Shown here in pieces: positions 1 to 5,785 of a DNA stretch of 6,413 nt. The stretch comes from Promethearchaeota archaeon (GTDB taxonomy: Archaea > Asgardarchaeota > Lokiarchaeia > Sigynarchaeales > SOKP01): contig JAUWDN010000070.1 in the NCBI GenBank assembly GCA_030608765.1, forward strand, positions 1-6,413, read 5' to 3'. The translations under genes and the position numbers were made by a program. Every line of letters begins with the position of its first letter. Position 1 is the first letter of the stretch. The notes below the pieces were generated by a model, which saw nothing but the letters and a program-made list of their open reading frames with translations, was not told where the DNA came from and made no database searches.

Positions 1-765
1 AGACTTCATTCCTTCCCCGAAATCATAAGTTGCAATGTTTTTGCAATAAAGTTTAAATTCGTGATTAAGCGAAGGAATTAACTCGTTATATTGAGAATAA
101 TTTAACATATTTTTATTATAACCTAAACATTTTGTGGGTAGATTTACTATAGATTGAATAAATTCTTCCGATTTAGTACTAAATTCCGATAATGTGTAGA
201 CTTTATTCACCAAACCAATAGATAGTGCTTCTTTAGCATCAAGTAAGCGCCCCGTTAAAATTATATCTGTTGCCCTCGCAAACCCTACCATTCTAGGTAG
301 TAGCCAACTTGCTCCACTCATAACACAGTGAGCCCTATTTACGCGTTGATCCCCCATCTTCAGATTATCTGCTGCTATACGAAAATCACAAGCGAGAGCT
401 AATTCAAAACCAGCTCCTAAGCAATAACCCTGCAGTAATGCAATAAAAGGTTTTTGAATCTCTCTTATTAATCTAATGACTTTGTGATGCGGAAGTTTAG
501 ATCCGTCTTCCAGTGGCTTAAATTTTACACCTTCGGCCCCCATACTCTTTAAATCATCACCCGAACTGAATGATTGGTTATTACCCTCAATAACAAAAGC
601 GCGGATTAGTTTATTCTTAGAATTTGATTCTAAAATGTCAATTATTTCCATTAAAAGGGGATAATTTAGAGCGTTTAATCGTTTTGGACGATTCAAAGTA
701 ATAAGTCCAATATTATTTTTGATTTCAAATATTATATTCTCAAAATCTTTTTGAAGTATCATCAT
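1..765 (-). CDS. Enoyl-CoA hydratase/isomerase-family protein, C-terminus beyond the window
   Basis: This gene is partial: 255 codons are visible from ATG at 765 and the frame is still open at base 1. The family is usually 255-265 residues, so only a few are missing. Crotonase-fold landmarks are clear: N-terminal ITLNRPKRLNAL (about residues 22-33), oxyanion-hole segment SFSSGDDLKSM (65-75), and GYCLGAGFELALACDFRIAA (113-132), with Glu121 at the first catalytic glutamate position. The second catalytic glutamate (Glu164 of the rat mitochondrial enzyme, in GQPE) aligns without gaps to Arg141 in GDQR. Family members act on acyl-CoA thioesters (hydration, isomerisation, hydrolysis or C-C cleavage), probably in the cytoplasm. 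The missing Glu argues against plain hydratase activity, so the reaction is left open. GTG 768, ATG 765 and ATG 762 are all in frame; an AGGTG ribosome-site-like sequence touches them, so the exact start is uncertain by a codon or two. GC is visibly higher than in the RFC genes. Confidence 0.9.
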   Translation of the reverse strand, partial: MMILQKDFENIIFEIKNNIGLITLNRPKRLNALNYPLLMEIIDILESNSKNKLIRAFVIEGNNQSFSSGDDLKSMGAEGVKFKPLEDGSKLPHHKVIRLIREIQKPFIALLQGYCLGAGFELALACDFRIAADNLKMGDQRVNRAHCVMSGASWLLPRMVGFARATDIILTGRLLDAKEALSIGLVNKVYTLSEFSTKSEEFIQSIVNLPTKCLGYNKNMLNYSQYNELIPSLNHEFKLYCKNIATYDFGEGMKS

Positions 766-780
766 CACCTTGTTAGAAAG

Positions 781-792
781 ATAATTTAAACT
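781..792 (-). promoter_or_regulatory. Possible TATA-like element for the enoyl-CoA hydratase-family gene
   Basis: Read on the minus strand, this stretch contains GTTTAAATTAT about 20-27 bases upstream of the ATG at 765. That is near the distance expected for an archaeal TATA box with a very short leader. The whole 114-bp gap is AT-rich, so chance matches are likely and this is a weak call. Confidence 0.2.
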
Positions 793-840
793 TAAACTTA
801 AATCTGTTTATGATAATATCTTTTCTAAAATAATTTTAGA

Positions 841-879
841 ATTAAGAAAAAAAAAAATTAAAAAAAAAAGAAAAAATAA
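841..879 (-). terminator. T-tract terminator after the ECF S-component gene
   Basis: Directly after the TAA stop of the membrane protein, the minus strand reads as almost uninterrupted T in three tracts of about 6, 10 and 11 bases, separated by single C, AA or similar. Archaeal RNA polymerase terminates at such T-rich tracts without needing a hairpin. The position immediately after a stop codon and before the next gene's promoter region supports the call. Confidence 0.7.
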
Positions 880-1506
880 TTACCAAATTGCGAAATTCTT
901 ATCAATTTGAGCAACAAACACGATCGCATAAGGGATAAGTAAATCCCATATACTTGTAAAAGCATTAATAATAATTACCCCAATAATAATTGCTGTCCAA
1001 CCTGATAAACCGGGAAGTCCTAAAAATTCCAAATTCACATACTCTATACTCTCAGTAAATAATGTTACAAAAAGTAAGTAGTTAGCTAACATCATAACCC
1101 CAATTCTTAAGATTATTCCAAATATACCGTAAACAACATAGTTTCTCAGTTTTTTAATTTTTTGGCTGTTTTTAACTCCTTCCTCATCTCTATATAGTTT
1201 TAAAAACATAATGGGAACTATGATAAGATAGAACGTCGCTGAAAACTTCATTATAGGACCTATCGGTGTAAATGGATCAAATGGCATTAAGCCTAATGTC
1301 CCAATTAAACAACACAGTATTCCCGATTTAGTTCCAAATATGAGAAAGCATGTTACCCATATTATTGATACGGGATCTATAATAGCAATCCCCCATCCAG
1401 GAATTCTTGGAATGATTGGTGCTAAAAATGCTGATAGAACAATAGAAAGGGCCCCAAAAAGGGCAGCTCCAGATATTTGTAAAACAAGTTGAGAAGATTT
1501 TGACAT
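880..1506 (-). CDS. Probable ECF transporter S component (substrate-binding membrane subunit)
   Basis: This 208-residue integral membrane protein has about six hydrophobic segments, near residues 7-32, 40-57, 60-76, 82-104, 122-150 and 168-198. A charged cytoplasmic loop (about 105-121, rich in Lys, Arg and Glu) lies between helices 4 and 5. Size and helix number match S components of energy-coupling factor transporters, which bind a vitamin or metal and pair with EcfT and EcfA ATPases. The first helix carries an AxxxA pattern (Ala15, Ala19), which in this family contacts EcfT, and PIGPIMKFSATF (81-92) resembles the RibU/BioY-type loop-helix. No EcfA or EcfT gene is in the window, so energising subunits would have to be encoded elsewhere; the substrate cannot be read from sequence. 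I chose the ATG at 1506 because AAGGGAA lies 6 bases upstream. An in-frame ATG at 1554 would add 16 hydrophilic residues but has no ribosome site. Confidence 0.65.
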   Translation of the reverse strand: MSKSSQLVLQISGAALFGALSIVLSAFLAPIIPRIPGWGIAIIDPVSIIWVTCFLIFGTKSGILCCLIGTLGLMPFDPFTPIGPIMKFSATFYLIIVPIMFLKLYRDEEGVKNSQKIKKLRNYVVYGIFGIILRIGVMMLANYLLFVTLFTESIEYVNLEFLGLPGLSGWTAIIIGVIIINAFTSIWDLLIPYAIVFVAQIDKNFAIW

Positions 1507-1607
1507 AGAAGTTTCCCTTTCTTCAGTTATGTGCTCTTGGGTTAAATTCATCATTTTTTGACTAAACTCTAATTTTTTTATTAGTTACGAGTTGAAATTA
1601 ACTTGTA

Positions 1608-1618
1608 AATTTAAATAT
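1608..1618 (-). promoter_or_regulatory. Possible TATA box for the S-component gene
   Basis: On the minus strand ATATTTAAAT sits in this segment. Initiation 25 or so bases downstream would give a leader of roughly 80 bases to the ATG at 1506, or about 33 to the ATG at 1554. The match is good but the surroundings are very AT-rich. Confidence 0.25.
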
Positions 1619-1725
1619 GCATGGTAGGTTTTTTAATAATCATTCTACTAATTCCGAGATCCATATCTAAAATTAGGTAAGATTTAATTATCCTTGTATA
1701 AATTTGGAATTTAAATTCTTTGTAA

Positions 1726-1753
1726 TATTTGATAGCGCTTGCAATATCAAATA
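1726..1753. repeat. Inverted repeat, 9-bp arms around a 10-base loop
   Basis: The arms are TATTTGATA (1726-1734) and TATCAAATA (1745-1753), perfectly complementary, with the relatively GC-rich loop GCGCTTGCAA. On the minus strand it lies about 75 bases after the RfcL stop and upstream of the S-component gene. It could be an RNA stem-loop at the 3' end of the RFC transcript or a repressor site for the downstream gene. No T-tract follows it, so it is not a classical intrinsic terminator. Confidence 0.55.
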
Positions 1754-1826
1754 AATAATTTATAAACTCGATTTACTTAACACATTTATCTACCCAAATT
1801 TGGAGATATCGAGACTATAATCAGGT

Positions 1827-3188
1827 TTATTTCAAGATTTTTTTTTCTTTAGAGTCTAATTCAAACCAAGTACTCACATCTCCTAACTGTTTTCTCGAAG
1901 AATTGCATAATACTTTTAAAAATGGGATAAAATCTTGAACAATTTCGATGTCAGAGATTTTATACTTCTTTTGAATTTTTTCTACGATTGATTTTTCATT
2001 CGCAGATAACGAAAAAAAGCCAGATGATGTGTATCTTGGGAACACAACTCTACGATAGCCTTCATTAGGCGATCTAGTTTTTCTTGATAAAACAACGCCC
2101 CCCGCGAAGAGATCGTAGAAATAAGGCAGTAGGGACCAATATTGATTTTTACGGATTCTTCCGAAAATCTCGTCAGCTAAAGAAAGGTTTTCAAAAGCTT
2201 TTTCGATCTCATTATTAAGTCTGATAAACGAAGTAAGATTCTCGTTAATCCATTTGTATAAGAAATTATAATCTACATCTGATTTATAAGTTAAATCTCG
2301 TACTTCCTTTAATGTGTTAGCTTTTTGAAATAAATCTCTAATTAAAGTAAAAATCTCTTCCGTACTATCTCTATTTAATTTTAAAATCAGTTCTTTATTG
2401 TCTTTATCTGAATAACCTTGACTTATCCCTTGTAAATCGTTAATAACTCCCCGCAAATCCCCGCTATTTTTATTAATAATTAAGGTTAAGTCATTTACAC
2501 TTAAATTAGAAATCTTTTCTTTAGTAACTATTTTTCTCGCAATTTTTAGCATTTCTTCATTTGATAATGAATTTACTTCAAATCTTCTTATTTTCTTATA
2601 AAGCGATTGGAGATTTTGTTTATATTCATTAGAACACATTATAATAGGAAATTGCGTATTTTCAATAAGCTTTATAATTGTTGGGACGGCTCCTCTATCT
2701 GTAACTCCATAAATCCCATCAATTTCATCAATTAATATCAATTTTCTTCTACTTTGAACTACAAAATCCATAATACCTCGTGATTTTGTTGTTTCTCTTA
2801 GTTTGGATTCTAGAGCTTTTTTTGTACGAGTGTCAGAAGCATTAGTTTCTACTACATCCATATTAAGATCATTAGCTAGCGCGTAAGCAATCGTCGTTTT
2901 ACCCACTCCCGGAGGTCCCTCTAGTAGGACAGCTGCTTTCTCGGTAACCAATTTTAATTCTTCTTTTTGTTCTTTTTCTTCGTGAATTCGATTATAAGCC
3001 CTAATCCTTTTGTTTGCTTCGTTTATTTTTCTCTTTTCTTTAAAGAATTCTATTATGAAGCTTCTCAATTCTTCAGCAATGTCAACTTTCTGCCTACCTA
3101 CTTTAGCTGTAGGTAATGCCATGTCCTTTATCGATCTTGGCCTGTACTTTTCTACCCATGGAATTTTCTCATTAGAACTTACTGCCAT
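1827..3188 (-). CDS. rfcL: Replication factor C large subunit (clamp loader)
   Basis: RfcL is the large AAA+ subunit of the archaeal clamp loader, which opens PCNA and places it on primed DNA. Visible in order in 453 residues: IPWVEKYRP (9-17), Walker A GPPGVGKTT (91-99), NASD (116-119), Walker B LILIDEID (150-157), sensor 1 Asn187 and sensor 2 GDLRG (Arg246). No SRC arginine finger is present, as is normal for the large subunit. A helical C-terminal collar region follows. Two features are odd. About 35 extra charged residues (roughly 45-80) precede the P-loop, and the C-terminus (LDSKEKKILK) has no PIP box, although many archaeal RfcL proteins end in one. The ATG at 3188 is preferred because AGGTGG ends 5 bases upstream. 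A GTG at 3197, directly after the RfcS2 stop, would add three residues. The gene abuts rfcS2, so translation is probably coupled. Confidence 0.93.
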   Translation of the reverse strand: MAVSSNEKIPWVEKYRPRSIKDMALPTAKVGRQKVDIAEELRSFIIEFFKEKRKINEANKRIRAYNRIHEEKEQKEELKLVTEKAAVLLEGPPGVGKTTIAYALANDLNMDVVETNASDTRTKKALESKLRETTKSRGIMDFVVQSRRKLILIDEIDGIYGVTDRGAVPTIIKLIENTQFPIIMCSNEYKQNLQSLYKKIRRFEVNSLSNEEMLKIARKIVTKEKISNLSVNDLTLIINKNSGDLRGVINDLQGISQGYSDKDNKELILKLNRDSTEEIFTLIRDLFQKANTLKEVRDLTYKSDVDYNFLYKWINENLTSFIRLNNEIEKAFENLSLADEIFGRIRKNQYWSLLPYFYDLFAGGVVLSRKTRSPNEGYRRVVFPRYTSSGFFSLSANEKSIVEKIQKKYKISDIEIVQDFIPFLKVLCNSSRKQLGDVSTWFELDSKEKKILK

Positions 3189-3193
3189 ATTGT

Positions 3194-3199
3194 CCACCT
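3194..3199 (-). promoter_or_regulatory. Ribosome binding site of rfcL, overlapping the rfcS2 stop
   Basis: The minus strand reads AGGTGG here, a near-complete match to the archaeal anti-Shine-Dalgarno sequence, 5 bases before the ATG at 3188. Its first two bases are the last two of the rfcS2 TAG stop. This decides the rfcL start and implies that ribosomes finishing rfcS2 can reinitiate on rfcL. Confidence 0.7.
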
Positions 3200-4244
3200 A
3201 TAGAAACGCTGAAAAGCGACATATTTTAGCTAACAAATTCGAAATCTGAATATCGGTATCTCTTCCATCAATTGCCCTAAAATCAGCTTCAGCTATTAGA
3301 TTTAATAATTTATTTCTAGAATATTTGCTAATTGGTATTTTTGTCAGCTCAGTTAACAAGAACTGAAACATTTCTTGAGAATTAAATTTATAACTCGTTT
3401 GAATCTTCCTAGATAACTCCCTTGCTTTAAGGAAATCTCCCTTAAAACACATTAATAAAAGACCTCTAACCATAACGTTTTTTGAATTTATTGAGTTCTC
3501 ATATAATTTCTCTAAATCTATCACTTCTCCACTAACAGAGCAAAGTTGTAATAGGTCTATCGCATGTGAAATCTTTCCTTCTGAAGTCTTATAAAGAAAT
3601 TCGATAGCTTCTTTTTCGATTTTTAAAGATTCCTCTTGTGCAATATTTTCTATTAACCCTTTAAACGAGTTAAAATCAACGGGTGAAATTAAAAAAATTT
3701 GACATCTACTCATTATTGGATCTATAATTCTCGAAACTTTAGTTGTTATTAATATCATTCTACAATTAGTACCATAAATTTCCATTAATCTCCGAAACGC
3801 TTGTTGATTTGAACCTAAAGAATCAAAATTTTTTACTATAAGAATTTTAAATGGAGCATCTCCCAATACTTTTAATTGTACAAACGGTTTAATTTTAACG
3901 CGAATAAAAGCCGGAGTTGTTATTCTTTTTCCCGCCATACTTCCTAATTTACTAGTTGAAACATATGCTTCAGAGCGAGCTTGTTTCCTTTCCTCGTCTG
4001 TTAAAGGTACTTTTGAATACACTATTTTTGAATTTGCATCAAAATAGCTCCCAAGGAATTCTTTTGAAAACAAATTTGCAATTGTTGTTTTTCCGATACC
4101 TTCCTCTCCAACGAATAACAAATGTGGGAAATTTCCATGATTAATAGCTTCCCGTAACCTTTCTTTAATTGATTCTCGCCCACATACATTATTTAGGGTT
4201 TTAGGTAAATATTTTATGCGCCAAATAGGAATCTCTGAAAGCAA
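3198..4244 (-). CDS. Divergent RFC small-subunit paralog with a degenerate ATPase site
   Basis: This 348-residue protein of the clamp-loader small-subunit type is clearly related to the upstream RfcS but eroded in its active site. It keeps IPIWRIKYLPKTL at the N-terminus (5-17), Walker A GEEGIGKTT (46-54) and the arginine finger SRC (179-181, in SRIIDPIMSRCQIF). Walker B reads ILIVKNFD (134-141), so the DEAD box is KNFD. The sensor 1 Asn is Thr168, and sensor 2 GDLR is GKIS with Ser226 for Arg. The NASD segment is absent, and the Walker A to B distance is about 26 residues longer than in RfcS. It may bind nucleotide but should not hydrolyse it; its likely role is to supply the arginine finger to a neighbouring RfcS. 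The start is TTG with GAGG 8 bases upstream. No ATG or GTG lies in frame between the upstream stop and the conserved N-terminus. It sits 31 bp after rfcS and abuts rfcL. Confidence 0.88.
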   Translation of the reverse strand: MLSEIPIWRIKYLPKTLNNVCGRESIKERLREAINHGNFPHLLFVGEEGIGKTTIANLFSKEFLGSYFDANSKIVYSKVPLTDEERKQARSEAYVSTSKLGSMAGKRITTPAFIRVKIKPFVQLKVLGDAPFKILIVKNFDSLGSNQQAFRRLMEIYGTNCRMILITTKVSRIIDPIMSRCQIFLISPVDFNSFKGLIENIAQEESLKIEKEAIEFLYKTSEGKISHAIDLLQLCSVSGEVIDLEKLYENSINSKNVMVRGLLLMCFKGDFLKARELSRKIQTSYKFNSQEMFQFLLTELTKIPISKYSRNKLLNLIAEADFRAIDGRDTDIQISNLLAKICRFSAFL

Positions 4245-4252
4245 ACACGTTT

Positions 4253-4256
4253 CCTC
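4253..4256 (-). promoter_or_regulatory. Ribosome binding site supporting the TTG start of the RfcS paralog
   Basis: AGAGGAA on the minus strand, with its GAGG core here, lies 8 bases before the TTG at 4244. Together with the stop codon a few triplets further upstream in the same frame, it makes TTG the only reasonable start. Confidence 0.55.
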
Positions 4257-4275
4257 TTTATGTTTTTAATCCATT

Positions 4276-5286
4276 TTATAAATTAATATTTCTAATCAAT
4301 TGACCAATTAACGCTATTAATTGAATTTTCTCATCTGCTCCCTGGCTAATTCTATAATCTACATCCCCAAAGAAAGCTATTATATTATTATAATTATTAG
4401 TTTGAATATTAAGATCATCAATTCTTTCTATAATCTGTCTTATAAAATTTCTGGAATCTAAGTTTTCAATCGTGTCAAATATTCTTTTCACTTCATCTAT
4501 GTCTTTAGCTTTAATTGTATCAATTAACTTTTCTAATGTTTTATCGTCTAAAAATCCAGAAATCTTTAAAATTTCGTTTGGATCTAAATTATCGATCAAT
4601 TCAAGTGCAACTGACATTTGTAAAGTATTAATAGCTTTTCGTAAATCTCCACCTGAGATAAAAAATAAAGTATCGTAAAACTTATTTGCCTGAGTTTGAG
4701 GAATTTGTAATTTTTCTTTGTCTGCTATAAACCTTAATCGCTCAACTATTTTTTCTTTTGTAAGATTAGTAAATCTAAATACAGCACATCTTGAAACAAT
4801 CGGATCTATTATTCTATTGATATAATTACATAATAAAATAAATTTTACATTGCTAGATGCTTTTTCAATGATCCTTCTTAATGCTTGTTGGACTTGAGTA
4901 GGGATATTGTCTGCTTCGTCTAAAATTATGAATTTTAGTGTATTATCTTCAAGTAATAGATTTTGGTTGACAAAACTTTTAATTACGCTTCTAACATAGT
5001 CCATCCTCACTGTGTCCGAAGCGTTTAATTCTAAAACGTTAGCGTAATAATTTTGTTTCTTAATCTCGTTTCTTGCGATAATTAGCGCAGCACTGGTTTT
5101 GCCCGTTCCAGCTGGGCCTGCAAAAATCATGTGAGGCATATTTTTCTTCCGGGCAAACTCTTTTAAATTATTAACGGCTATACTCTGACTTACCACTTCT
5201 TCAAAAGATGTCGGCCTATATTTTTCAACCCAAGGTATTTCTTCTTTAATCCCAATAATCTTTCCCTTCTTATTTGGAATCTTCAA
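4276..5286 (-). CDS. rfcS: Replication factor C small subunit (canonical AAA+ clamp loader ATPase)
   Basis: This is the core ATPase subunit of the PCNA loader, normally present in several copies per pentamer. Its 336 residues are a little longer than the usual 315-330. All RFC boxes are intact: IPWVEKYRP (17-25), Walker A GPAGTGKTS (57-65), ELNASD (86-91), Walker B FIILDEAD (119-126), sensor 1 Asn154, arginine finger SRC (165-167) and sensor 2 GGDLRKAIN (212-220, Arg216). A helical collar domain follows. The start is TTG at 5286: a stop lies eight triplets upstream in frame, and no ATG, GTG or other TTG occurs in frame before the conserved IPWVEKYRP. An AAGGGA sequence lies inside the first codons and could serve a non-standard ATT start further in, but TTG is simpler. 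The gene overlaps the upstream GNAT gene by 17 bp and is followed after 31 bp by its degenerate paralog. Confidence 0.95.
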   Translation of the reverse strand: MKIPNKKGKIIGIKEEIPWVEKYRPTSFEEVVSQSIAVNNLKEFARKKNMPHMIFAGPAGTGKTSAALIIARNEIKKQNYYANVLELNASDTVRMDYVRSVIKSFVNQNLLLEDNTLKFIILDEADNIPTQVQQALRRIIEKASSNVKFILLCNYINRIIDPIVSRCAVFRFTNLTKEKIVERLRFIADKEKLQIPQTQANKFYDTLFFISGGDLRKAINTLQMSVALELIDNLDPNEILKISGFLDDKTLEKLIDTIKAKDIDEVKRIFDTIENLDSRNFIRQIIERIDDLNIQTNNYNNIIAFFGDVDYRISQGADEKIQLIALIGQLIRNINL

Positions 5287-5752
5287 GACTTTCTTTGGAT
5301 ATATCTAGTTCTAAAACCTCGTATACTTTCTTAAAATGCATCTTAGCGTAAAGATTGGCTGCCTTTTTCGCTTTTTCTTTAATATTTACTTTAATTTTTT
5401 CGACTTTTATTTTCTGCAAATGCTCAATGGCTTTTTTAACAAGTAATTCACCAATACCATGTCCCCGGTATTCTTCCATAAGGTATACCTGTTTAATATA
5501 TCCCTCAGATGTGCCAAATGGATCGATTCTTAACTCTGCGATAATCATACCAATAACCTCATTATCCTTGTCTTCATCGATCGCAATCAAAATCCCATGG
5601 CGCTGTAAAGGGTCATAAATACGTCTTCGAATCCCCCAATCAAATCTTTTCATATCGAATATGTCGCCAAATCTTGAAATTAATAGTTTCATCAATCTTT
5701 CTAAGGAATCTATATCTTCTGGTGTTGCGTTTTCTATTCTAATATTTTTCAT
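5270..5752 (-). CDS. GNAT-family N-acetyltransferase
   Basis: This 160-residue protein has the GNAT fold. The N-terminus IRIENATPEDIDSLERL (4-20) is the typical first strand and helix. The acetyl-CoA pyrophosphate-binding motif A is YRGHGIGELLVKKA (95-108), with the R/QxxGxG/A signature at Arg96, Gly99 and Gly101. A later AANLYAKMHFKK segment (131-142) matches the NLYxkxGF element that carries the usual catalytic Tyr (here Tyr135), though the Gly before Phe is His139. It transfers acetyl from acetyl-CoA to an amine; the acceptor cannot be told from sequence. It is the first gene of the RFC unit and overlaps rfcS by 17 bp in another frame, so the two are co-transcribed and perhaps translationally coupled. 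A protein-acetylating role linked to replication is possible but unproven. The ATG at 5752 has no Shine-Dalgarno site, consistent with a short-leader first gene. Confidence 0.88.
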   Translation of the reverse strand: MKNIRIENATPEDIDSLERLMKLLISRFGDIFDMKRFDWGIRRRIYDPLQRHGILIAIDEDKDNEVIGMIIAELRIDPFGTSEGYIKQVYLMEEYRGHGIGELLVKKAIEHLQKIKVEKIKVNIKEKAKKAANLYAKMHFKKVYEVLELDISKESLEDSK

Positions 5753-5785
5753 ATCAAATCAATAAATTATAAATTACTTTCTAAA

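Larger units (their letters stand above)
1555..1826. other. 272-bp intergenic region with several short palindromes
   Basis: No coding sequence is credible here. The gap separates the end of the RFC operon from the S-component gene. It holds a 9-bp perfect inverted repeat (1726-1734 with 1745-1753, 10-base loop) and two perfect palindromes, GAATTTAAATTC (1707-1718) and CCAAATTTGG (1794-1803). A TATA-like ATATTTAAAT on the minus strand lies near 1608-1618. Unlike the other gene ends in the window, there is no long T-tract after the RfcL stop, so how the operon transcript ends is unclear. Confidence 0.5.

Noticed and set aside
1525..1554. Possible C/D-box small RNA: ATGATGA (C box) followed about 21 bases later by CTGA (D-type box) on the minus strand at the 5' end of the S-component frame.
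   Set aside because: No terminal stem and no second properly spaced C'/D pair were found. The ATGATGA is equally explained by tandem Met codons, and the same tandem ATGs occur at the start of the enoyl-CoA hydratase gene.
1838..1846. Run of nine A in the last codons of rfcL as a programmed frameshift site extending the protein to a PIP box.
   Set aside because: One alternate frame stops at once. The other gives about 18 residues with no PCNA-binding pattern, so there is no product worth shifting for.
3010..3249. Plus-strand open frame of 79 codons across the rfcL/rfcS2 junction.
   Set aside because: It lies antisense to the conserved N-terminal coding region of RfcL. Its composition is explained by the opposite-strand codons and it resembles no protein.
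3956..4144. Plus-strand open frame of 62 codons inside the RfcS paralog.
   Set aside because: It is antisense to the Walker A region of a gene whose reading frame is clearly conserved, with no promoter or ribosome site of its own.
4472..4678. Plus-strand open frame of 68 codons inside rfcS.
   Set aside because: It is antisense to the collar-domain coding sequence of rfcS and has no independent support.
5355..5618. Plus-strand open frame of 87 codons rich in Phe, Ile and Ser, looking like a small membrane protein.
   Set aside because: It is fully antisense to the GNAT motif A region. The apparent hydrophobicity comes from the reverse complement of Lys and Glu codons.
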